Shown in pieces: positions 12,803 through 25,984 of a stretch of DNA of 64,000 bases (position 1 is its first letter; each line of letters begins with the position of its first letter). The stretch is from positions 1 through 64,000 of the forward strand of contig NW_027488688.1 in NCBI RefSeq assembly GCF_050948215.1, written 5' to 3'. Under the pieces are notes generated by a model. It saw only the letters and a program-made list of their open reading frames with translations. It had not been told where the DNA came from and searched no databases. Both the position numbers and the translations under genes were made by a program. The DNA is from Halictus rubicundus (taxonomy: Eukaryota > Arthropoda > Insecta > Hymenoptera > Halictidae).

Positions 12803-13881
12803 TATCCTATCCTCTATCGTATCCTATCCTCTATCCTATCCAATCCTCTATCCTATCCTCTATCCAATCCTATACTCTATCCTATCCTATCCCCTATCGT
12901 ATCCTATCGTTTATCCTTTCCAATCCTGTATCCTATCCTCTATCCTATCCTACCCACTATCCTATCCTATCCTCTATCCTATCCTATCCTCTATCCTATC
13001 CTATCCTCTATCCTATCCTATCCACTATCGTATGCTCTATTCTATCCTATCCTCTATCCTATCCAATCCCCTATCGTATCCTATCGTCTATCCTTTCCAA
13101 TCCTGTATCCTATCCTCTATCCTATCCTACCCTCTATCCTATCCTATCCTCTATCCTATCCTATCCTCTATCCTATCCTATCCTCTATCCTATCCTATCC
13201 ACTATCGTATGCTCTATTCTATCCCATCCTCTATCCTATCCAATCCAATATCCTATCCTCTACCCTATCCAATCCAATATCCTATCCTCTACCCTATCCT
13301 ATCCTCTACCCTATAATACCATGTATCCTATCCTATTCTCTATCCTATCCTATTCTCTATCCTATCCTATTCTCTATCCTATCCTATTCTCTATCCTATC
13401 CTATCCTATCCTCTATCCTATCCTATCCTCTATCCTATCCTATCCTATCCTATACTCTATCCTATCCTATCCCCTATCGTATCCTATCGTCTATCCTTTC
13501 CAATCCTGTATCCTATCCTCTATCCTATCCTACCCTCTCTCCTATCCTATCCTCTATCCTATCCTATCCTCTATCCTATCCTATCCTCTATCCTATCTTA
13601 TCCTCTATCCTATCCTGTACTCTATTCTATCCTATCCTCTATCTTATCCTATCCACTATCCTATCCTATCCTCAATCCAATTATATACTCTATCCTATCC
13701 TATCTTCTATCGTATCCCATCCTCTATCATATCCTATCCTCTATCCTATCCTATCCACTATCGTATGCTCTATCCTATCCTATCCTCTATCCTATCCAAT
13801 CCTGTATCCTATCCTCAATCCTATCCTATCCTCAATCCAATCCTATACTCATTCCTATCCTATCCTCTATCCTATCCTATC
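12712..13881. repeat. Partial third copy of the 1,480-bp Y segment
   Basis: From 12712 the sequence follows the Y segment again (offset 1,480 from 11232 and 3,575 from 9137) without an intervening X segment, giving the order X-Y-X-Y-Y'. One pentamer has been lost by 13451, changing the offset to 1,475. Similarity ends near 13,881, where CTTCAATCC replaces the CGTCTATCC of the parent. Confidence 0.88.
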
Positions 13882-15779
13882 TTCAATCCTATACTATTCT
13901 GCATCCTATCCTATCCTCTATCCTATCCTATCCACTATCGTATGCTCTATTCTATCCTATCGTCTATCCTATCCAATCCAATATCCTATCCTCTACCCTA
14001 TCCTATCCTCTACCCTATAATACCATGTATCCTATCCTATCCTCTATCCTATCCTATCCTCTATCCTATCCTCTCCTCAATCCTATCCTATCCTCAATCC
14101 TAACCTATACTCTATCCTATCCTATTCTCTATCCTATCCTATCCTCTATCCTATCCTATCCTCTATCGTATCCTATCCTCTATCCTATCCAATCCTCTAT
14201 CCTATCCTCTATCCAATCCTATACTCTAACCTATCCTATCCCCTATCGTATCCTATCGTCTATCCTACCCATCCTGTATCCTATCCTCTATCCTATCCTA
14301 CCATCTATCCTATCCTATCCTCTATCCTATCCTATCCTCTATCCTATCCTATCCTCTATCCTATCTTATTGTCTATCCTATCCTGTACTCTATCCTATCC
14401 TATCCTCTATCCTATCCTATCCTATCCTCTATCCTATCATCTATCCTATCCTCTATCCTATCCTATCCTCTATCCTATCCTATCCTCTATCCTATCCTAT
14501 CCTCAATCCTATCCTATTCTCTATCCTATTCTATCCTCTATCCTATCCTATCCTCAATCCAATCCTATACTCTATCCTATCCTATCCCCTATCGTATCCT
14601 ATCGTCTATCCTATGCAATCCTGTATCCTATCCTCTATCCTATCCTATCCACTATCGTATGCTCTATTCTATCCTATCCTCTATCCTATCCAATCCAATA
14701 TCCTATCCTCTACCCTATCCTATCCTCTATCCTATCCTATCCTCTATCCTATCCTATCCTCTATCCTATCCTCTCCTCAATCCTATCCTATCCTCAATCC
14801 TAACCTATCCTCTATCCTATCCTTTTCTCTATCCTATCCTATCCTCTATCATATCCTATCCTCTATCGTATCCTATCCTCTATCCTATCCAATCCTCTAT
14901 CCTATCCTCTATCCAATCCTATACTCTATCCTATCCCCTATCGTATCCTATCGTCTATCCTTTCCAATCCTGTATCCTATCCTCTATCCTATCCTACCCT
15001 CTATCCTATCCTATCCTCTATCCTATCCTATCCTCTATCCTATCCTATCCTCTATCCTATCCTATCCTCTATCCTATCCTATCCTCTATCGTATCCTATC
15101 CTCTATCCTATCCTCTCCTCAATCCTATCCTATCCGCAATCCTAACCTATCCTCTATCCTATCCTATTCTCTATCCTATCCTATCCTCTATCCTATCCTA
15201 TCCTCTATCGTATCCTATCCTCTATCCTATCCAATCCTCTATCCTATCCTCTATCCAATCCTATACTCTAACCTATCCTATCCCCTATCGTATCCCATCG
15301 TCTATCCTATCCAATCCTGTATTCTATCCTCTATCCTATCCTACCCTCTATCCTATCCTATCCTCTATCCTATCCAATCCTCTATCCTATCCTCAATCCT
15401 ATCCTATCCTCTATCCTATCCTATTCTCTATCCCATTCTATCCTCTATCCTATCCTATCCTCAATCCAATCCTATACTCTATCCTATCCTATCCCCTATC
15501 GTATCCTATCGTCTATCCTATGCAATCCTGTATCCTATCCTCTATCCTATCCTATCCTCTATCCTATCCTATCCTCTATCCTATCTTATCCTCTATCCTA
15601 TGCTGTACTCTATTCTATCCTATCCTCTATCTGATCCTATCCACTATCCTATCCTATCCTCAATCCAATAATATACTCTATCCTATCCTATCTTCTATCG
15701 TATCCTATCCTCTATCCTATCCAATCCTCTAATCTATCATCTATCCTATCCTAACCTCTATCCTATCCTATCTTCTATC

Positions 15780-16315
15780 CTATTCTATCCTCTATCCTAT
15801 CCTATCCTCTATCCTATCCTATCCACTATCGTATGCTCTATCCTATCCTATCCTCTATCCTATCCAATCCTGTATCCTATCCTCAATCCTATCCTATCCT
15901 CAATCCAATCCTATACTCATTCCTATCCTATCCTCTATCCTATCCTATCCCCTATCGTATCCTATCGTCTATCCTATTCAATCCTGTATCCTATCCTCTA
16001 GCCTATCCTATCCTCTATCCTATCCTATCCTCTATCCTATCCTATCCTCTATCCTATCTTATCCTCTATCCTATCCTGTACTCTATTCTATCCTATCCTC
16101 TATCGTATCCTATCCTCTATCCTATCCAATCATCTATCCCATCCTCTATCCTATCCTATCCTCTATCCTATCCTATCTTCAATCCTATACTATTCTCTAT
16201 CCTATCCTATCCTCTATCCTATCCAATCCCCTATCCTATCCTCTACCCTATCCTATCCTCTACCCTATAATACCATGTATACTATCCTATTCTCTATCGT
16301 ATCCTATCCTATCCT
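15780..16315. repeat. Cassette duplicated at +2,554 bp, copy 1
   Basis: The TATCGTATGC ATG at 15833 and the ACCATGTATACT ATG at 16275 recur at 18387 and 18829, both at +2,554. Shared rare units include AATCATCTATCCC and CTTCAATCCTATAC. The translations differ at one residue (TAT versus AAT codon), so the copies are nearly identical. Confidence 0.88.
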
Positions 16316-18334
16316 CTATCCTATCTTATCCTCTATCCTATCCTGTACTCTATTCTATCCTATCCTCTATCTTATCCTATCCACTATCCTATCCTATCCT
16401 CAATCCAATAATATACTCTATCCTATCCTATCTTCTATCGTATCCTATCCTCTATCCTATAAAATCCTCTATCCTATCATCTATCCTATCCTATCCTATC
16501 TTCTATCCTATCCTATTCTCTATCCTATTCTATCCTCTATCCTATCCTATCCTCAATCCAATCCTATACTCTATCCTATCCTATCCCCTATCGTATCCTA
16601 TCGTCTATCCTATGCAATCCTGTATCCTATCCTCTATCCTATCCTATCCTCTATCCTATCCTATCCACTATCGTATGCTCTATTCTATCCTATCCTCTAT
16701 CCTATCCAATCCAATATCCTATCTTCTACCCTATCCTATCCTCTACCCTATAATACCATGTATCCTATCCTATTCTCTATCCTATCCTATTCTCTATCCT
16801 ATCCTATCCTATCCTCTACCCTATCCTATCCTCTACCCTATAATACCATGTATCCTATCCAATTCTCTATCCTATCCTATTCTCTATCCTATCCTATCCT
16901 ATCCTCTATCCTATCCTATCCTCTATCCTATCCTATCCCCTATCGTATCCTATCGTCTATCCTATCCAATCCTGTATCCTATCCTCTAGCCTATCCTATC
17001 CTCTATCCTATCCTATCCTCTATCCTATCTTATCCTCTTATCCTATCCTGTACTCTATTCTATCCTATCCTTTATCTTATCATATCCACTATCCTATCCT
17101 ATCCTCAATCCAATAATATACTCTATCCTATCCTATCCTCAATCGTATCCTATCCTCTATCCTATCCTATCCTCTATCCTATCCTATCCTCTATCCTATC
17201 CTATCCTCTATCGTATCCTATCCTCTATCCTATCCTCTCCTCAATCCTATCCTATCCTCAATCCTAACCTATCCTCTATCCTATCCTATTCTCTATCCTA
17301 TCCTATCCTCTATCCTATCCTATCCTCTATCGTATCCTATCCTCTATCCTATCCAATCCTCTATCCTATCCTCTATCCAATCCTATACTCTAACCTATCC
17401 TATCCCCTATCGTATCCCATCGTCTATCCTATCCAATCCTGTATTCTATCCTCTATCCTATCCTACCCTCTATCCTATCCTATCCTCTATCCTATCCTAT
17501 CCTCTATCCTATCCTATCCTCTATCCTATCTTATCCTCTATATTATCCTGTACTCTATTCTATCCTATCCTCTATCTTATCCTATCCACTATCCTATCCT
17601 ATCCTCAATCCAATAATATACTCTATCCTATCCTATCCTCTATCGTATCCTATCCTCTATCCTATCCAATCCTCTATCCTATCCTCAATCCTATCCTATC
17701 CTCTATCCTATCCTATTCTCTATCCCATTCTATCCTCTATCCTATCCTATCCTCAATCCAATCCTATACTCTATCCTATCCTATCCCCTATCGTATCCTA
17801 TCGTCTATCCTATGCAATCCTGTATCCTATCCTCTATCCTATCCTATCCTCTACCCTATAATACCATGTATCCTATCCTATTCTCTATCCTATCCTATTC
17901 TCTATCCTATCCTATCCTCTATCCTATCCTATCCTCTATCGTATCCTATCCTCTATCCTATCCAATCCTCTATCCTATCCTCTATCCAATCCTATACTCT
18001 ATCCTATCCTATCCCCTAACGTATCCTATCGTCTATCCTTTCCAATCCTGTATCCTATCCTCTATCCTATCCTACACTCTATCCTATCCTATCCTCTATC
18101 CTATCCTATCCTCTATCCTATCCTATCCTCTATCCTATCTTATCCTCTATCCTATGCTGTACTCTATTCTATCCTATCCTCTATCTGATCCTATCCACTA
18201 TCCTATCCTATCCTCAATCCAATAATATACTCTATCCTATCCTATCTTCTATCGTATCCTATCCTCTATCCTATCCAATCCTCTAATCTATCATCTATCC
18301 TATCCTAACCTCTATCCTATCCTATCTTCTATCC

Positions 18335-18870
18335 TATTCTATCCTCTATCCTATCCTATCCTCTATCCTATCCTATCCACTATCGTATGCTCTATCCTAT
18401 CCTATCCTCTATCCTATCCAATCCTGTATCCTATCCTCAATCCTATCCTATCCTCAATCCAATCCTATACTCATTCCTATCCTATCCTCTATCCTATCCT
18501 ATCCCCTATCGTATCCTATCGTCTATCCTATTCAATCCTGTATCCTATCCTCTAGCCTATCCTATCCTCTATCCTATCCTATCCTCTATCCTATCCTATC
18601 CTCTATCCAATCTTATCCTCTATCCTATCCTGTACTCTATTCTATCCTATCCTCTATCGTATCCTATCCTCTATCCTATCCAATCATCTATCCCATCCTC
18701 TATCCTATCCTATCCTCTATCCTATCCTATCTTCAATCCTATACTATTCTCTATCCTATCCTATCCTCTATCCTATCCAATCCCCTATCCTATCCTCTAC
18801 CCTATCCTATCCTCTACCCTATAATACCATGTATACTATCCTATTCTCTATCGTATCCTATCCTATCCTC
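18335..18870. repeat. Cassette duplicated at +2,554 bp, copy 2
   Basis: This matches 15,780-16,315 with one private change (CCTCTATCCAATCTTATCC where the other has TATCTTATCC). It lies inside copy 1 of the 4.7-kb duplication and has its own counterpart at about 22,916, so the 2,554-bp event most simply predates the 4.7-kb event. Confidence 0.85.
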
Positions 18871-19599
18871 TATCCTATCCTATCCTCAATCCTATCCTAT
18901 TCTCTATCCTATTCTATCCTCTATCCTATCCTATCCTCAATCCAATCCTATACTCTATCCTATCCTATCCCCTATCGTATCCTATCGTCTATCCTATGCA
19001 ATCCTGTATCCTATCCTCTATCCTATCCTATCCTCTATCCTATCCTATCCACTATCGTATGCTCTACCCTATCCTATCCTCTACCCTATAATACCATGTA
19101 TCCTATCCTATTCTCTATCCTATCCTATTCTCTATCCTATCCTATCCTATCCTCTATCCTATCCTATCCTCTATCCTATCCTATCCTCTATCCTATCCTA
19201 TCCTCTATCCTATCCTATCCTCTATCCTATCCTCTCCTCAATCCTATCCTATCCTCAATCCTAACCTATCCTCTATCCTATCCTTTTCTCTATCCTATCC
19301 TATCCTCTATCCTATCCTATCCTCTATCGTATCCTATCCTGTATCCTATCCAATCCTCCATCCTATCCTCTATCCAAACCTATACTCTATCCTATCGTAT
19401 CCCCTATCGTATCCTATCGTCTATCCTTTCCAATCCTGTATCCTATCCTCTATCCTATCCTACCCTCTATTCTATCCTATACTCTATCCTATCCAATCCA
19501 ATATCCTATCCTCTACCCTATCCTATCCTCTACCCTATAATACCATGTATCCTATCCTATTCTCTATCCTATCCTATTCTCTATCCTATCCTATCCTAT

Positions 19600-20155
19600 C
19601 CTCTATCCTATCCTATCCTCTATCCTATCCTATCCTCTATCCTATCCTATCCTCTATCCTATCCTCTCCTCAATCCTATCCTATCCTCAATCCTAACCTA
19701 TCCTCTATCCTATCCTATTCTCTATCCTATCCTATCCTCTATCCTATCCTATCCTCTATCGTATCCTATCCTCTATCCTATCCAATCCTCTATCCTATCC
19801 TCTATCCAATCCTATACTCTAACCTATCCTATCCCCTATCGTATCCTATCGTCTATCCTACCCATCCTGTAGCCTATCCTCTATCCTATCCTACCCTCTA
19901 TCCTATCCTATCCTCTATCCTATCCTATCCTCTATCCTATCCTCTCCTCAATCCTATCCTATCCTCAATCCTAACCTATCCTCTATCCTATCCTATTCTC
20001 TATCCTATCCTATCCTCTATCCTATCCTATCCTCTATCGTATCCTATCCTCTATCCTATCCAATCCTCTATCCTATCCTCTATCCAATCCTATACTCTAA
20101 CCTATCCTATCCCCTATCGTATCCTATCGTCTATCCTACCCATCCTGTAGCCTAT
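19600..20155. repeat. 278-bp tandem duplication inside 4.7-kb copy 1
   Basis: The rare unit CCCATCCTGTAGCC occurs at 19861 and 20139, an offset of 278 bp, with CTCCTCAATCC, TAACC and TACTCTAACC units in the same order before each. The second 4.7-kb copy has CCCATCCTGTAGCC only once (near 24,172). The duplication therefore arose in copy 1 after the 4.7-kb event, or one unit was lost from copy 2. Confidence 0.85.
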
Positions 20156-21026
20156 CCTCTATCCTATCCTACCCTCTATCCTATCCTATCCTCTATCCTA
20201 TCCTATCCTCTATCCTATCCTATCCTCTATCCTATCTTATCCTCTATCCTATCCTGTACTCTATCCTATCCTATCCTCTATCCTATCCTATCCTATCCTA
20301 TCCTATCCTCTATCCTATCATCTATCCTATCCTCTATCCTATCCTATCCTCTATCCTATCCTGTCCTCTATCCTATCCTATCCTCAATCCTATCCTATTC
20401 TGTATCCTATTCTATCCTCTATCCTATCCTATCCTCAATCCAATCCTATACTCTATCCTATCCTATCCCCTATCGTATCCTATCGTCTATCCTATGCAAT
20501 CCTGTATCCTATCCTCTATCCTATCCTATCCTCTATCCTATCCTATCCACTATCGTATGCTCTATTCTATCCTATCCTCTATCCTATCCAATCCAATATC
20601 CTATCCTCTACCCTATCCTATCCTCTACCCTATAATACCATGTATCCTATCCTATTCTCTATCCTATCCTATTCTCTATCCTGTCCTATCCTATCCTCTA
20701 TCCTATCCTATCCTCTATCCTATCCTATCCTCTATCCTATCCTATCCTCTATCCTATCCTCTCCTCAATCCTATCCTATCCTCAATCCTAACCTATCCTC
20801 TATCCTATCCTTTTCTCTATCCTATCCTATCCTCTATCCTATCCTATCCTCTATCGTATCCAATCCTCTATCCTATCCTCTATCCAATCCTATACTCTAT
20901 CCTATCCTATCCCCTATCGTATCCTATCGTCTATCCTTTCCAATCCTGTATCCTATCCTCTATCCTATCCTACCCTCTATCCTATCCTATCCTCTATCCT
21001 ATCCTATCCTCTATCCTATCCTATCC

Positions 21027-24000
21027 TCTATCCTATCTTATCCTCTATCCTATCCTGTACTCTATTCTATCCTATCCTCTATCTTATCCTATCCACTATC
21101 CTATCCTATCCTCAATCCAATAATATACTCTATCCTATCCTATCTTCTATCGTATCCTATCCTCTATCCTATAAAATCCTCTATCCTATCATCTATCCTA
21201 TCCTATCCTCTATCCTATCCTATCTTCTATCCTATCCTATTCTCTATCCTATTCTATCCTCTATCCTATCCTATCCTCAATCCAATCCTATACTCTATCC
21301 TATCCTATCCCCTATCGTATCCTATCGTCTATCCTATGCAATCCTGTATCCTATCCTCTATCCTAACCTATCCTCTATCCTATCCTATCCACTATCGTAT
21401 GCTCTATTCTATCCTATCCTCTATCCTATCCAATCCAATATCCTATCTTCTACCCTATGCTATCCTCTACCCTATAATACCATGTATCCTATCCTATTCT
21501 CTATCCTATCCTATTCTCTATCCTATCCTATCCTATCCTCTACCCTATCCTATCCTCTACCCTATAATACCATGTATCCTATCCAATTCTCTATCCTATC
21601 CTATTCTCTATCCTATCCTATCCTATCCTCTATCCTATCCTATCCTCTATCCTATCCTATCCCCTATCGTATCCTATCGTCTATCCTATCCAATCCTGTA
21701 TCCTATCCTCTAGCCTATCCTATCCTCTATCCTATCCTATCCTCTATCCTATCTTATCCTCTTATCCTATCCTGTACTCTATTCTATCCTATCCTTTATC
21801 TTATCCTATCCACTATCCTATCCTATCCTCAATCCAATAATATACTCTATCCTATCCTATCCTCAATCGTATCCTATCCTCTATCCTATCCTATCCTCTA
21901 TCCTATCCTATCCTCTATCCTATCCTATCCTCTATCGTATCCTATCCTCTATCCTATCCTCTCCTCAATCCTATCCTATCCTCAATCCTAACCTATCCTC
22001 TATCCTATCCTATTCTCTATCCTATCCTATCCTCTATCCTATCCTATCCTCTATCGTATCCTATCCTCTATCCTATCCAATCCTCTATCCTATCCTATCC
22101 TCTATCCTATCTTATCCTCTATCCTATCCTGTACTCTATTCTATCCTATCCTCTATCTTATCCTATCCACTATCCTATCCTATCCTCAATCCAATAATAT
22201 ACTCTATCCTATCCTATCCTCTATCGTATCCTATCCTCTATCCTATCCAATCCTCTATCCTATCCTCAATCCTATCCTATCCTCTATCCTATCCTATTCT
22301 CTATCCCATTCTATCCTCTATCCTATCCTATCCTCAATCCAATCCTATACTCTATCCTATCCTATCCCCTATCGTATCCTATCGTCTATCCTATGCAATC
22401 CTGTATCCTATCCTCTATCCTATCCTATCCTCTACCCTATAATACCATGTATCCTATCCTATTCTCTATCCTATCCTATTCTCTATCCTATCCTATCCTC
22501 TATCCTATCCTATCCTCTATCGTAACCTATCCTCTATCCTATCCAATCCTCTATCCTATCCTCTATCCAATCCTATACTCTATCCTATCCTATCCCCTAA
22601 CGTATCCTATCGTCTATCCTTTCCAATCCTGTATCCTATCCTCTATCCTATCCTACACTCTATCCTATCCTATCCTCTATCCTATCCTATCCTCTATCCT
22701 ATCCTATCCTCTATCCTATCTTATCCTCTATCCTATGCTGTACTCTATTCTATCCTATCCTCTATCTGATCCTATCCACTATCCTATCCTATCCTCAATC
22801 CAATAATATACTCTATCCTATCCTATCTTCTATCGTATCCTATCCTCTATCCTATCCAATCCTCTAATCTATCATCTATCCTATCCTAACCTCTATCCTA
22901 TCCTATCTTCTATCCTATTCTATCCTCTATCCTATCCTATCCTCTATCCTATCCTATCCACTATCGTATGCTCTATCCTATCCTATCCTCTATCCTATCC
23001 AATCCTGTATCCTATCCTCAATCCTATCCTATCCTCAATCCAATCCTATACTCATTCCTATCCTATCCTCTATCCTATCCTATCCCCTATCGTATCCTAT
23101 CGTCTATCCTATTCAATCCTGTATCCTATCCTCTAGCCTATCCTATCCTCTATCCTATCCTATCCTCTATCCTATCCTATCCTCTATCCTATCTTATCCT
23201 CTATCCTATCCTGTACTCTATTCTATCCTATCCTCTATCGTATCCTATCCTCTATCCTATCCAATCATCTATCCCATCCTCTATCCTATCCTATCCTCTA
23301 TCCTATCCTATCTTCAATCCTATACTATTCTCTATCCTATCCTATCCTCTATCCTATCCAATCCCCTATCCTATCCTCTACCCTATAATACCATGTATAC
23401 TATCCTACTCTCTATCGTATCCTATCCTATCCTCTATCCTATCCTATCCTCAATCCTATCCTATTCTCTATCCTATTCTATCCTCTATCCTATCCTATCC
23501 TCAATCCAATCCTATACTCTATCCTATCCTATCCCCTATCGTATCCTATCGTCTATCCTATGCAATCCTGTATCCTATCCTCTATCCTATCCTATCCTCT
23601 ATCCTATCCTATCCACTATCGTATGCTCTACCCTATCCTATCCTCTACCCTATAATACCATGTATCCTATCCTATTCTCTATCCTATCCTATTCTCTATC
23701 CTATCCTATCCTATCCTCTATCCTATCCTATCCTCTATCCTATCCTATCCTCTATCCTATCCTATCCTCTATCCTATCCTATCCTCTATCGTATCCTATC
23801 CTGTATCCTATCCAATCCTCCATCCTATCCTCTATCCAATCCTATACTCTATCCTATCCTATCCCCTATCGTATCCTATCGTCTATCCTTTCCACTCCTG
23901 TATCCTATCCTCTATCCTATCCTACCCTCTATTCTATCCTATACTCTATCCTATCCAATCCAATATCCTATCCTCTACCCTATCCTATCCTCTACCCTAT

Positions 24001-25090
24001 AATACCATGTATCCTATCCTATTCTCTATCCTATCCTATTCTCTATCCTATCCTATCCTATCCTCTATCGTATCCTATCCTCTATCCTATCCAATCCTCT
24101 ATCCTATCCTCTATCCAATCCTATACTCTAACCTATCCTATCCCCTATCGTATCCTATCGTCTATCCTACCCATCCTGTAGCCTATCCTCTATCCTATCC
24201 TACCCTCTATCCTATCCTATCCTCTATCCTATCCTATCCTCTATCCTATCCTATCCTCTATCCTATCTTATCCTCTATCCTATCCTGTACTCTATCCTAT
24301 CCTATCCTCTATCCTATCCTATCCTATCCTATCCTATCCTCTATCCTATCATCTATCCTATCCTCTATCCTATCCTATCCTCTATCCTATCCTATCCTCT
24401 ATCCTATCCTATCCTCTATCCTATCCTATCCTCAATCCTATCCTATTCTCTATCCTATTCTATCCTCTATCCTATCCTATCCTCAATCCAATCCTATACT
24501 CTATCCTATCCTATCCCCTATCGTATCCTATCGTCTATCCTATGCAATCCTGTATCCTATCCTCTATCCTATCCTATCCTCTATCCTATCCTATCCACTA
24601 TCGTATGCTCTATTCTATCCTATCCTCTATCCTATCCAATCCAATATCCTATCCTCTACCCTATCCTATCCTCTACCCTATAATACCATGTATCCTATCC
24701 TATTCTCTATCCTATCCTATTCTCTATCCTGTCCTATCCTATCCTCTATCCTATCCTATCCTCTATCCTATCCTATCCTCTATCCTATCCTATCCTCTAT
24801 CCTATCCTCTCCTCAATCCTATCCTATCCTCAATCCTAACCTATCCTCTATCCTATCCTTTTCTCTATCCTATCCTATCCTCTATCCTATCCTATCCTCT
24901 ATCGTATCCTATCCTCTATCGTATCCAATCCTCTATCCTATCCTCTATCCAATCCTATACTCTATCCTATCCTATCCCCTATCGTATCCTATCGTCTATC
25001 CTTTCCAATCCTGTATCCTATCCTCTATCCTATCCTACCCTGTATCCTATCCTATCCTCTATCCTATCCTATCCTCTATCCTATCCTATC
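21027..25090. repeat. Large tandem duplication, copy 2 (about 4.1 kb)
   Basis: This head-to-tail partner of 16,315-21,026 is shortened mainly by whole-unit losses. It lacks about 143 bp present near 17.35-17.48 kb of copy 1, one 17-mer before the ACCATG at 23393, and one copy of the 278-bp tandem pair. Private substitutions include CTATCCTAACCTATCC near 21,365, ATCGTAACC near 22,523 and TCCTACTCTC near 23,406. Confidence 0.86.
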
Positions 25091-25984
25091 CTCTATCCTA
25101 TCTTATCCTCTATCCTATCCTGTACTCTATTCTATCCTATCCTCTATCTTATCCTATCCACTATCCTATCCTATCCTCAATCCAATAATATACTCTATCC
25201 TATCCTATCTTCTATCGTATCCTATCCTCTATCCTATCCAATCCTCTATCCTATCATCTATCCTATCCTATCCTCTATCCTATCCTATCCTCAATCCTAT
25301 CCTATTCTCTATCCTATTCTGTCCTCTATCCTATCCTATCCTCAATCCAATCCTTTACTCTATCCTATCCTATCCCCTATCGTATCCTATCGTCTATCCT
25401 ATGCAATCCTGTATCCTATCCTCTATCCTATCCTATCCACTATCGTATGCTCTATTCTATCCTATCCTCTATCCTATCCAATCCAATATCCTATCCTCTA
25501 CCCTATCCTATCCTCTACTCTATAATACCATGTATCCTATCCTATTCTCTATCCTATCCTATTCTCTATCCTATCCTATCCTATCCTCTATCCTATCCTA
25601 TCCTCTATCCTATCCTATCCTCTATCCTATCCTCTCCTCAATCCTATCCTATCCTCAATCCTAACCTATCCTCTATCCTATCCTATTCTCTATCCTATCC
25701 TATCCTCTATCCTATCCTATCCTCTATCGTATCCTATCCTCTATCCTATCCAATCCTCTATCCTATCCTCTATCCAATCCTATACTCTATCCTATCCTAT
25801 CCCCTATCGTATCCTATCGTCTATCCTTTCCAATCCTGTATCCTATCCTCTATCCTATCCTACCCTCTATCCTATCCTATCCTCTATCCTATCCTATCCT
25901 CTATCCTATCCTATCCTCTATCCTATCTTATCCTCTATCCTATCCTGTACTCTATTCTATCCTATCCTCTATCTTATCCTATCC

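Larger units (their letters stand above)
16315..21026. repeat. Large tandem duplication, copy 1 (about 4.7 kb)
   Basis: Marker units match 21,027-25,090 in order, with an offset that changes stepwise along the copy. It is +4,712 at CTATAAAATCC (16459/21171), +4,724 at TATGCAATCC (16612/21336), +4,581 at 17812/22393, +4,564 at 18829/23393, +4,462 at 19545/24007 and +4,048 at 20494/24542. Steps of 12, 17 and 102 (6x17) bp are whole repeat units. Both copies share a one-base insertion (CTCTTATCC near 17,037 and 21,761). Outer limits are approximate. Confidence 0.87.
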
